In this document: piece after piece, positions 31,430 to 41,015 of the stretch | Layout: the number at the start of each line of letters is the position of its first letter | How positions within the stretch are numbered: position 1 is the first letter of the stretch | Source: Bimastos eiseni | Taxonomy: Eukaryota; Annelida; Clitellata; Crassiclitellata; Lumbricidae | Reading direction: 5' to 3' | Assembly: GCA_959347315.1 (NCBI GenBank) | Contig: OY365809.1 | Coordinates: 2,583,953 to 2,647,952 of the forward strand | Length of the DNA stretch: 64,000 nt | The notes under the pieces: generated by a model | Databases searched by the model: none | What the model saw: the letters and a program-made list of their open reading frames with translations, nothing else | What the model was told of the DNA's origin: nothing | Position numbers and translations under genes: made by a program

Positions 31430-31985
31430 GTTGCATTGATGTCGTAAGGACGATCTTTCATTTTTCGTTTGCAGTGAGTGATTCTGCATTATATTATAGT
31501 TTTGAGCTTCCTAACCCGTAGTCTACGTCATAGTTGCCTACTCGATGTCAGTGAAGTTTCATTATACAAGAAGTTATGACTTTTCATTGCATTACCTTCT
31601 TGGTCACGTTTATTCAATTATTGATGATTTTCGTTTGCAATGATTTATCTGAAATAATTGTAGTTTTCACTATAATTATTCTATGCAGACTTTGTCTTAT
31701 GAGTATCTTTGATTAAGATGTTTTTATTGTCTGCCTTTAAATGAAATTTAATTAATTCTCATTTTCATGAATACGTGTATGCTCACGTGTGTGCTTTTGA
31801 TTATCTATGATAACGAGTTATTACTATAAAAATCCTCTTATCGCTGGTAATACTTAAGATTTTAAAATGCGTAACTAACTAATAAAATAATCAAATTCGT
31901 AGTTATGTATGTTCTCGACTGCTGCTGTTGCTGCTGGGACCTTTTGCCGCAGTTGCCTCTATATAGCATAGCCTGTGCTGTTGTT
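31430..31985. other. No recognisable gene; possible LINE 5' UTR at the right end
   Basis: 31900-31985 ('gctgctgttgctgctggga') may be the 5' UTR of the LINE that follows; its boundary is not visible. Confidence 0.35.
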
Positions 31986-31997
31986 TTGCTTTAGTTT

Positions 31998-32375
31998 GTG
32001 CTGCCAGTTCAGCGTCTAGATAAGAATTTAGTTAAGTGCTGTTTATGCATTCATTCGTCTAAAGTTAAGGACGAACTTCTTACTTGTGCGCTTTGCTATA
32101 AAAGTTTTCATTTGTCTCACCTTGATGTACCTACTACTACTATTGATTCGTGGTTTTGTAGTGCCTGCCTGTCGCAGTCGTTTCCTTTTAATCATGTGAC
32201 TGATGATAATGATTTTGCTCAGTGTATTCTTGAAGATAGGGCTGTTCGTCATTCACTTCATAAACTGAGGGAAGGACCACGTCTTGACCTATTTACCTAT
32301 TTACCGACACTAATCTTGATCGCCCGCTACTCAATAACAATGGCCTTGATCCTGACGAGCATTATTACACAATGA
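31998..32375 (+). pseudogene. LINE ORF segment: PHD finger
   Basis: About 125 residues. Zinc ligands are visible as VKCCLCIHSS, LTCALCYKSFHLSHL and WFCSACLSQS, a C4HC3-type PHD pattern. The right end of the frame (after FAQCILEDRAVRH) is probably shifted. It has no upstream splice site and lies directly before the endonuclease, so it belongs to the LINE and not to a host chromatin protein. Confidence 0.75.
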
Positions 32376-32474
32376 GACCAGGCCTCTGCACCTATAAATG
32401 TCCCCTCTTCCATTGACTTTGCAAGTAAGTGTAACTCTGGACTTCTATCTATACTGCACTTAAATTGTCTAAGT

Positions 32475-33344
32475 ATGATTGGGAAGCTATCGTGTATCGA
32501 GGACCTTTTGTCTAGAACAGCGACTGACATATTAGCAGTCACTGAAACGTGGTTAGATGATAATCTAGTAAACTCAGTTCATATTCCTGGCTATAACTTT
32601 GAATTTCGCTGTAGATCTACAGGTCGGGGTGGAGGCGTTGGTTTTTTCATAAAAGTTTTCATAAAGTATCATCCTTATAGTCTACCTGTTAATTGCCTCA
32701 CTCATGTAACATATGAATCCCTCTTTCTCCGCTTTCCTTGTAGTAATAATGGTACTTTCTTCATAGTTGGTGTACTATATAGACCTCCAGGTCACAACCT
32801 AGATCTTTTCAATAATGAATGGAACACCCTATTAACGGTTTTAACATCAAAGGACAGGGACTCCTTCATAATAGGAGATTTTAATATTGACTTGCTCAAG
32901 GCACAGGATCATAAATTGACCAATAATTTCCTGGACATTGCTTCATCTCATCACTTTCTCCCAGTCATTACCCAACCGATGCGAATCACAGCTTCCTCCG
33001 CTTCTCTAATAGACAACCTCTTTACAAATCGGGTCTTTACAATCCTGGAGTCCAATATTCTAATTGAGGATATATCTGATCATCTGCCAATTATGGCATA
33101 TGTTGAAATAACGCCAACATTTTATACCGATCCCGTTATTAATCATAGTCGATGTTTTGACGCAAAATCTAAAGAACTTTTCAAGACCCTACTATCACAA
33201 GCAGACTGGTCTTGTGTAAAGGATTCGTGTGATGCAAATGATCCGGATACAGCTTATAACTTGTTTAATCATAAATTTACCAGTGTGTATGACATCGCTT
33301 TCCCTCAGACTATAACAAAACCTAAGTCAAGGAATATATTTTAG
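32475..33344 (+). pseudogene. LINE ORF segment: AP-type endonuclease
   Basis: About 289 residues. Motifs: VTETWLDDNLV (catalytic Glu region), RGGGVGFFIK, VGVLYRPPGHN, FIIGDFNIDLL (Asp/Asn pair), TASSASLIDNLFTN and ISDHLPIMAYVE (catalytic DH). All core residues of the exonuclease-endonuclease-phosphatase fold are present. It ends at a stop before the RT region, where an intact element would read on. Confidence 0.85.
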
Positions 33345-33544
33345 CAGCCTTGGATGACACCTGCCCTACTATGATCATGTAAAAATAAGGCAAAACTTCA
33401 CAACGCTTATGTGAGGAACCCAAATCCTGCCAATAAGTTTAAAACGTCACGAAAAATATGTGAAAGAAATTTCTATGTTTCGGAATTCACAAAGTATAAC
33501 AACGACCTTAAACAAACCTGGCAAACCATTAAAACTATATTAAA

Positions 33545-33808
33545 GTGAAATCTTCGCACTTGCCAATTAAATCCATAATCTCTGGTAGTGTTGAATTGAC
33601 GGATGCTAAATTGATTGCTGAAAAATCCAATAACTATTTTACGAGCATAGCTCAAGAACTTGTCGACAAGATACCATCCTCTCTTGCATTCTTTTCTGAC
33701 TACCTTGGTCCACCTCAACTTAGTTCCTTTGCTGTCCATCCTGTTACTCCTAACGAGTTACTCAAGCTCGCCCGGTCTTTGAAAAAATACACACTCTTCT
33801 GGACATGA
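33545..33808 (+). pseudogene. LINE ORF segment: linker before RT
   Basis: About 87 residues with AEKSNNYFTSIAQELVDKIP, the 'fNxyF...i' linker that precedes RT in CR1-like elements. A frameshift near 33790 breaks the link to the next segment, whose start (SSGHDDINPSLVTPL in another frame) is the expected continuation. Confidence 0.7.
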
Positions 33809-33860
33809 CGACATCAATCCTAGTTTAGTTACTCCTTTACTGAACCTGATCGCTAATCCA

Positions 33861-34418
33861 TTGACTAATATTATAAATTGCTCTCCAACTACTGGCACTG
33901 TTTCTTCTCTCTTGAAAATAGCCAAAGTCATACCTGTACATAAACAAGGCCCAAGTGAACTCATTACTAATTATAGGCCCATTTCAATCTTGCCTTTCTT
34001 TTCTAAGTTATTGGAAAAAGTCATGTATTCACGCCTTTCTGACTTTATTAGTAAAAATAACTTTCTTTGTCCACTTCAACACGGTTTCCAACCAGGCCAT
34101 TCCACGATGATGTCCCTACTACACCTACAGGAAAACATATCTGCTGCCATTGGCCGTAATGAATACTCTATCGGCGTTTTTATTGACATTTCTAAAGCTT
34201 TCGATACTGTAAACCATGATTTATTAGTATCAAAATTGGCTAACTTGGGTGTTCGAGGGATGGCCTTAGCTTGGTTCCAAAGCTATCTAGCTGATAGGCA
34301 CCAATATGTATACTGCAACGGTTCGATATCTAGCACTAAATTAATTAGATATGGTGTACCTCAAGGTTCCATCCTAGGTCCCCTTCTTTTTTTGGATCTT
34401 TGTCAACGACTTGCCTAG
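33861..34418 (+). pseudogene. LINE ORF segment: reverse transcriptase, first part
   Basis: About 185 residues. KIAKVIPVHKQG, NYRPISILPFFSKLLEKVMY, LCPLQHGFQPGHST, IGVFIDISKAFDTVNHDLL (motif A) and [13 protein letters not shown] (motif B). It ends in a frameshift (extra T in a T-run near 34390) before motif C. Confidence 0.85.
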
Positions 34419-34866
34419 TGCCTCGAGTCTCCTTCATTTTTTATTACATGCAGACGATACCAACATATTTGCATCACACGCATTTTATGATAAGCTAATT
34501 GCATTAATGAACCAGGAACTTACTCATGTCAACGAATGGTTTACTGTAAATAAACTGTCACTCAACGTCACTAGGACCAATTATATCCTCTTTACTTCTC
34601 ATTGCAAGCATCTTCCTGCCAATATAGGTGTTCTGAGTATAAATAATATCCCCATTCCCAAAGTCATCTCAATAAAATTCCTGGGGGTCTATGTAGATCA
34701 ATATCTTACTTGGAACAGTCACATTGAAATGTTAGCATCAAAAGTAGCCAAAAATATAGGAATAATATTTAGAATTGCCTACCTGTTACCAACTCATATG
34801 CGCCTTAGCCTATACTATTCCATGGTCCATCCTTACTTAACTTATTGTAATCTTGTATGGGCTTGA
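34411..34866 (+). pseudogene. LINE ORF segment: reverse transcriptase, second part
   Basis: About 151 residues. Motif C reads LLHADDTNIF; both catalytic aspartates are present but His replaces the usual aromatic residue. Then EWFTVNKLSLNVTRTNYILF, KFLGVYVDQYLTWNSHI and MVHPYLTYCNLVWA, ended by a stop at 34864. Confidence 0.85.
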
Positions 34867-35081
34867 AACTACCATACAACACTAAAAAGGTTAATCTCTC
34901 TTCAAAATAGAACCCTTAAAGTTATTGTTAGAAACTCTCATATTGCCTCAACCGAATATCTCTATAGCCTAACTCATACACTGGGAATTGAGAAAATCAA
35001 TCTATTGCAAACCAGCGAATTCATGTATAAACACTTCCATAACCAGCTGCTTTCTATCTTTGATAATTATTTTGTGCCCAA

Positions 35082-35288
35082 GTGAACCCGTACAAACTAC
35101 GCTCGTCAACTAATTATAGGCCCATTAAAACGCGTACTAACTCACGAAAATTTTCGATTCGATGCTCTGGTCCTAATGCATGGAACAGAGTTCCGGCAGA
35201 ACTACGCTGTCTTCCCAATGTCTTTTCGTTTAAACATAAACTGCGTGTTTACATAAATAACTTAGCACACAGCGATTTTCAAGTTTGA
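35082..35288 (+). pseudogene. LINE ORF segment: C-terminal box
   Basis: YKLRSSTNYRPIKTRTNSRK and then IRCSGPNAWNRVPAELRCLP, the CR1/L2 C-terminal box, followed by FSFKHKLRVYIN and a stop. The 3' UTR holds 'cctgtaagcgggaccacgg' and an AATAAA-like site near 35578. Confidence 0.8.
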
Positions 35289-35869
35289 TACTGAACAACT
35301 ATATTTGTAAATAATGATTGATGAATGCTATTTCGTTTACTTATATCTTGTATGAATTTTTTAGTTAACTAGTTAAGTCTCTTTTCTTAACAAACTTAGA
35401 GCAACTGAGTGAATTATTATACCGACATCAATCACTTACGTAATGGGTGACCCTGTAAGCGGGACCACGGTCCCTTTAGGGTTTGTCTTCATCCCTGTTG
35501 ATCGCTGGCATTCGCTTCTTTGTATATATAATTGCTGTACATAATGTTCTTACTTTTTTGATGAATTGTCAGTGAACAATAAAAATATTTGGCTATGGTT
35601 ATATACAAATATAAGATAAATAGGATAAAGATAATTTAATTTTATGTCATCCCTTCAAAACAAATCGCTGGACACTAATAAAGCGATGAGAGAAGAAAAG
35701 AATATCGAGAGAAGAAACTCTTCTAAAATTTACTGAATAATAATAGCTGTCATTAAAGAATTTATAGTCACTTGCTATTGAAAGTGTCGTTAAAATTTGG
35801 AATAAAAATAATGATTACCTTTGCAATCATAAAATATCGTTTTACTATTGAACTTCCTTATAAAAGTAG

Positions 35870-35911
35870 ATTAGACACCTTTATTAATCATATTCAGTTG
35901 TTTATATAATT
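35870..35911 (+). promoter_or_regulatory. snRNA-type promoter (PSE + TATA)
   Basis: GATTAGACACCTTTATTAATC with TATATAAT exactly 29 bp on (35874 to 35903). Expected start near 35932; a family 2 element lies on the same strand at 36281-36375. Confidence 0.6.
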
Positions 35912-36280
35912 TTTCCGGGGTAGTTTCCTTAAACAGCAAAGCGTTTCGAAACTTAATCGTAACAAGGTTTCAAGGGTGACAATCTTTGACGTGTAACAAA
36001 CTTTTTAACGTGACATCATCAATCTCAGAAGCGCATAACAAACAACTTTAGAGCATGGAAATTTAAAATAGCGTAAGCAACCTATGAAGGTGGCAGCCTT
36101 GGAAACTAGTGAGCTAAGACAGATTCTTGCGTTAGAATGCGGCATCACTAGAACAGTGCTTTCCATAAAAGGGTTCCAACCTTTGAGACTGGCAATCTTA
36201 AAATGTTACCGCACTTAGCACGGCATGGCACCATCCTTGGAAGTTAGGAGATTTCAATTATGATATAATGTGATAAATCC

Positions 36281-36375
36281 GTCACTGCTAGAACTGATGT
36301 AGTGCCAGTCCCAAGCCTAGATAAAGAAGGAGGGCGACTCTAATGACCTGTGTAATGTACAAATGTACCATGAGA
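36281..36375 (+). ncRNA. Family 2 element (3' part of a unit starting near 35932)
   Basis: 'gtgccagtcccaagcctag', 'ataaagaaggagggcgact', then a decayed hairpin; the GTTAAAC end is missing. The inferred transcript would be about 440 nt. Confidence 0.45.
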
Positions 36376-36379
36376 CAGA

Positions 36380-37545
36380 GAACGACGTCATCATAATTGT
36401 AGGTCTACTCTTAGACAGGTGCCGTCCTTCGATTGCCAACAAATTTTAAAAGCACCAACCTTAGAAGATAGCAACAAATATAACAACTGCATGAAGCGAT
36501 AGGCTGCGTTAGCACACAGCAGGTCTGAGCACGTGACTAATTCAATATGTCGTTTTTGTCACATATAATTATGTCGTTCGACGAATTCTCTCTCACGCCG
36601 AGTCTCCTAATTGAATCTGCAAAAATTCTTTTCGCAGAGGTCTATGTAGGGGTAAACCAAGTTAGCGCCATCTAGAGTTCTAGAGCAGCGACACCTAGCG
36701 ACGACTCCTTTTTCATCTACCTTCATCTAGAACTGTCATCTAACACAATTAGCTCGTCATTCAGAGAAGACCTGCAGCTACATATAGCGCCGTGTATCGG
36801 GTGGCGTTTATGAAACTATGCGTTCCCCATACCTCGTTCGAATTAGCTTTGCAATGCTTTGGCGGCTAAGGAGAGGAAGGGTGAAGAAGTGAGAAAGTAG
36901 CTAATTATATTCTTTAATCAGACGTCTGCAAACGCACGGGATGTACAAATTAACAAGTACGATCAAAAGTATCTATTTACATAATTTGTCGAAGACATCT
37001 AAATTTTAAAACAATGCCGGATAGCAAAATGAAGGCCTGTCAGGAAGAAAAGTCAACGGGAATTAAGTAACCATATAATGAAGCCTCACCGGGTGAAATC
37101 AGTAGCCCGAGGAACCGACCTATTATGAACACGCGAAAGTGCATTTTATGGAATGCTGATGACATCGTTAATTATGTTTTCAACGCAGTTGGAATTTGAT
37201 GAGTATCATAACAACACTGTCACACAGTGACTCTGACTGAAAATAGAAGCTCCATTAACGATAAATGGACCAACGAATGAAAATAGAAGCGCAGTAAATG
37301 GAAAATATAGACCAATGATAGAGGTTCTATTTTTAAATAGTGCCGAAAATGGTCATCGTTTTCTCTGCCACCGTTATACCATGTTGCAGTCAAGGTATGC
37401 ATTGCCTCTCTTGATAATTACAATGCATTGGAAGGGTCGACGCAACATGGCTTTTGCGCACGTGTTTGAATAAGCGTTGGGAAGACTGGTCTCCTTTATT
37501 TTGGAGCTCATCAAATGAAAAGACTTAAATTTTAATGTAATGCAA
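36380..37545. other. No recognisable gene
   Basis: Intergenic. I see no exon, RNA element or transposon end. Confidence 0.45.
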
Positions 37546-37552
37546 TGGAACA

Positions 37553-37605
37553 TTCATATAGCGCCCCTTAGCTATCTACTCAGAGGCGCTCTCTGCATTA
37601 GCCCG
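37553..37605 (-). repeat. LINE 3'-tail remnant
   Basis: 'atatagcgccccttagc' and 'cagaggcgctctctgc' are the reverse complement of the 'gcgcctctg ... gcgctatat' tail. Confidence 0.45.
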
Positions 37606-37989
37606 TATGATGTCAAATGTAATCACTGGTAAAATTTCTTGTTAATATCATACGGTCCGTGGATTGCCTCTGCTATAAATCTACCCAATTACCAGTCCTT
37701 CCACCAGTCATTGTCACTCACCAACCACATCTTGTCATACCCCGACTCATTAGTATGCCTTATACAGCATTAGCGCTGGCGAATCTGGTCTTAGTAAACC
37801 ATCCACTGCCTACTCCCATCTTTGGTCTCCATGGCAACCGTATTTGGTTCTCCGTTTGATAACTCCGCAGACAACCACAGAAACTCGACGCAGCGCTAGT
37901 GAATAAATTTGTGTCCTAAGTATAGCTTTCCAGTGTCTAGTATTTGGACATTTGAAGTGAATGAATACGGTTATAAGACCTCTGGTTAC

Positions 37990-38206
37990 AACTAAGGCTG
38001 TCAACGGGTAACCGGGTACCCGGATACCCGCCCGAGGCTGACTGCCAAGGCTATGGAATCGGTACTTTGGGGCCCGGCATTCCCTGAAAATGCGCGATTA
38101 CCTACAGTTTCCAACAAAATTTCCGCGCGGTCGAGTACCCGGGTACCCGCTGCATTGATCGACGGGTACCCGGCCCATGATTTCAAAATATTTGACAGCC
38201 TTAGTC
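37990..38206. mobile_element. hAT-like MITE, about 215 bp
   Basis: Inverted ends ACTAAGGCTGTCAA and TTGACAGCCTTAGT, with subterminal 'gggtacccgg' palindromes at both ends (38012-38032 and 38130-38172). The ends resemble the (C)AGGGCTGTCAA termini common in hAT elements. No coding capacity. Confidence 0.65.
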
Positions 38207-38272
38207 AAAATCATCTTCTGTTTTTGTTTTATTCGACAGATAGCGTCGGCGTCTTTTGTCGCCTCTTCAAAA

Positions 38273-38413
38273 CGGACATTGGGACCTCAAAGTTTGAGGT
38301 TCCAATGTCCGAAGATATGAGAAATGAAATTTATATCAGGTCATTGGTTATGTGGTTTGAGGCTCAAACCACATAACCAACGCCCTAGTATAAATTTCAT
38401 TTCTCATATCTTC
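38273..38413. repeat. Two adjacent foldbacks
   Basis: 38273-38310: a near-perfect palindrome around 'cctcaaagtttgagg'. 38311-38413: a 25-bp perfect stem starting GAAGATATGAGAAATG, an 8/8 internal bulge, then an 18-bp perfect stem ending in 'gtggtttgag', and a 1-nt centre. Transcribed, the second would form a hairpin of about 50 bp. Confidence 0.8.
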
Positions 38414-38414
38414 G

Positions 38415-38640
38415 CCACTGTTCGTACTCTGGTAGTACCAGGTGTAAGTTTGCCACAGCCCGATCTTGGAGCCTCGCCTACATGAGTCCCAACCACCTGG
38501 AACAGCCTCCTACTTCCTTTTCCGCGGGCTCCTTTAGACCTTCCTGTTCTCCATTTAGCTATGTGTTGAGGCCTGAGCGTTCTGACATCGAGTGGCGTTA
38601 TATAAGTTTATTTGGGATACTGAAGGAGGCCAATATTAAT
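38415..38640 (+). repeat. L2/CR1-like LINE 3' fragment
   Basis: 'cccaaccacctggaacagcc' resembles the GPxxWNSL box; 'gagtggcgttatataagttt' is the tail. The left edge ('cactgttcgtactctggtag') also matches the start of family 2 elements. Confidence 0.45.
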
Positions 38641-38994
38641 CCTCTCTAACTAAGACAGAAGCCACCTACTTGGTAACGAATTGCAATGAACATCAATCTA
38701 GGAAAAACAGGATCAACATCATGTTAGAACATTCCTCCATTTCGGTTAATAACAACAGGTTGCGGAAAATAAGGTTGCCCCAACACGCACGTCTACCGCC
38801 GTTGTTCTCTACGCTCAGCTGCACATGCTGAACATATTGTACCCCGGATTGCTCTCAGTGGCTGGTCCTGCGATATGAATTGGTCAGACTGCCCTTCAGA
38901 CTGTCCTGTTCGATCGGGGTTGAGATGGGAATGCTCCTGAGTAGGTAAACTTGATGGGGCGGAATATAAAATTGTTGCAGTAATATAAGTATGC

Positions 38995-38996
<2 letters not shown>

Positions 38997-39035
<39 letters not shown>

Positions 39036-39345
39036 CCTTTACATAGCGCCTCTTTAAAGAAATTACTCAGAGACGCTTCCAGTCCAACCACGTCCAAAGA
39101 GGTAATACTTATGAGAAGAATAGGAAGAAGATGAGGAATTCCTAGATGAAAGCCGGATGTCCAGAGGAAGCCCATTCCAAGTGATAGGACTCACAACAGA
39201 AAAGGAACGATGCTGCTAACTAAAAGGAACGGGTGCAGTGTGTGAGAATAGGACTATGATAAAAACCCAATGAGCACTGGAGGCAGTGGGACGTCAGTTA
39301 GACGAAGATGGTGTAACAGATGTACAAGAGAATGCACGACGGGCT
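38997..39345 (-). repeat. L2/CR1-like LINE 3' end with (TGAT)n tail, reverse orientation
   Basis: (ATCA)n at 38997-39036, then 'tttacatagcgcctctttaa' and 'cagagacgcttccagtcc'. Further right, 'cattccaagtgataggac' matches the GPSTWNDL box on the minus strand. Confidence 0.65.
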
Positions 39346-39391
39346 AGAGTTAAAATACTTAAACGCGGCACCTGCATATCTACATCGCTTG

Positions 39392-39441
39392 ACCTCTAAG
39401 AAGTTCAAACATGCGATCGCATGTTTGAACTTCTTAGAGGT
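39392..39441. repeat. Perfect 50-bp palindrome without spacer
   Basis: Arms begin ACCTCTAAGAAGTTCAAACA and meet at GCGATCGC with no mismatch that I can find. Either a real DNA palindrome or an assembly foldback. Confidence 0.9.
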
Positions 39442-39449
39442 TTCACAAA

Positions 39450-39975
39450 TGATTATATAACCGATTTCTCTCAATGTTAATGATTTGACTGCAGAATATA
39501 GTTCTGATTTCAAGACTGCATAGAATAAGAGACGATGACACAAGACATTCAACACAGAGTCGATCAACGTAGAGTGAAAATTAATTGTATTGGCATGTAA
39601 AGTGACAATGACAGACCTCCATGGTTATTGGGTTGCTGTAAAGTCCATTGCTCCCGTTAGTGTCGGCTCAAGTGATGCCTAATGTAGGCCTAATCATTTA
39701 TATTATCTATCCATCGTCGTCTTAGACTGTCTGCGTTTCTTTTTCCTTTGAATCGCTCATGTAGTGCATTTTATGAGATTCGGTCAGCCATTTATTCGTG
39801 CCCATCGCCGCCAAATGGCTGGTCATGCAGATTATGACGTTGGTAATCTAATAATTGTTGGCTGAATTCTAATAATTGACATAAGACTCTGTGTGCGCTA
39901 AATTCGCCTTGTTGTATTTGGCCGCACGAATGTCGCTTTGTGTTGCACCTCCTCAAAATTACCACACACTGAAAC
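39450..39975. other. No recognisable gene
   Basis: Intergenic sequence with no supported feature. Confidence 0.4.
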
Positions 39976-39978
39976 CCA

Positions 39979-40021
39979 TTTAAACACCCTTAATATAGTT
40001 TTGTGCAGATAATATATAAAT
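39979..40021 (+). promoter_or_regulatory. snRNA-type promoter (PSE + TATA)
   Basis: TTTAAACACCCTTAATATAG with TATATAAA 30 bp on (39983 to 40013). No hairpin element identified downstream. Confidence 0.45.
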
Positions 40022-40955
40022 ACCAATTATCACCAATCACAAGTTACTCCGCTCAATTCAGAGAGAAAAGCAGACAACTAACCGAGAATCATGGATGTAA
40101 TAAAGAGTCGAAGCTATCAGTCTCAAGTAAACAAAATTCTGAGTTTCAATGTTACTATAATAATCATAGAAACAATTTTCGGAAAATTGTTCGCCGTTCA
40201 GATGATCTCACTATTTAAATTTAATTTACTTTATTGCCTTAGTCCACATTACGGAATATTATAATTCGAACTGGAAACCCAATCACCGACTATTATTCCT
40301 GCTTAATCAATTTTATCTTGTTAAACTTGTTAAAATGCAAATGACATTAGCGTTTTATTTCTTCATAACAGCTAACAAATTTAAGCTGGCAAATATGTTG
40401 CTTAGAAAAAATAAATAGCTTGGGGTAAAATCAACTTTGCAATGAAGGAGGGGGTAGAGTTCCGATGTTCGTACGTATGGGCAGAGATCAACGAAACGTA
40501 CGTGGTGCAACAAAGGGGAGGGGGTTCAAAAATTCGATTTTTTTGCATTCGTAATATATTTAATGGGTCCTGAGATTGATAAAATTCATAAATCTCCGGA
40601 TTTGAAGTTTTCGGTTACACATAAAATGTGTGACGTCAACAATGGATGACTTGACTGAAAGTGTAGATCATCGAGTGAAATTAAACCGAAAAAATCACTT
40701 CCGTTGGTTACCTTACAGCAAAGCTCTTGTAATGTATGTTTAATGTATTATTGTATGACAGTAACACAATTAGTAAATACATTATACATTACATATAGAC
40801 CTAGTTATCAAAAGAATTGAAAGACGTCTTAGGGCAAGGTCGTTCGAGCGATACAGAATAACTGCCTTGTCAAAAGGTCCCACATTTTGAAGAATGGTCC
40901 TAGGTGCTTCTGCTTCACCCTCAATCATGCAAATGGGGCTGAAAAATATTCCCTG
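40022..40955. other. No recognisable gene; 3' flank of the membrane-protein gene
   Basis: AT-rich. It includes the 3' flank of the minus-strand gene ending at 41016. TTTATT strings near 40241 and 40350 could be its polyadenylation signals on the minus strand. Confidence 0.35.
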
Positions 40956-40961
40956 ACCAGA

Positions 40962-41003
40962 ACCCTGACTCTAACCCTAACCCTGATCCTAACCCTAACT
41001 CAA
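40962..41003. repeat. Telomere-like (CCCTAA)n, interstitial
   Basis: About six CCCTAA-type units with point changes (CCCTGA, TCCTAA), only 13 bp past the stop codon of the gene at 41016. TTAGGG on the minus strand. Confidence 0.75.
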
Positions 41004-41015
41004 ACCTCTGCATTC

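Larger units (their letters stand above)
31990..35600 (+). mobile_element. Nearly full-length CR1-like LINE with PHD, endonuclease and RT
   Basis: In order: a PHD-type zinc finger (31998-32375), an AP-type endonuclease (32475-33344), reverse transcriptase (33545-34866) and a C-terminal box (35082-35288), then a 3' UTR of about 300 bp. The order and the PHD finger at the front fit the CR1-like group. Several frameshifts and stops make it inactive, but the segments are long and the domains clear, so it is the youngest large element in the window. Target duplications and exact ends are not visible to me. Confidence 0.85.

Noticed and set aside
31998..32375. Host PHD-finger gene
   Set aside because: No splice sites, and it is directly followed by LINE endonuclease and RT segments in the order expected of a CR1-like element.
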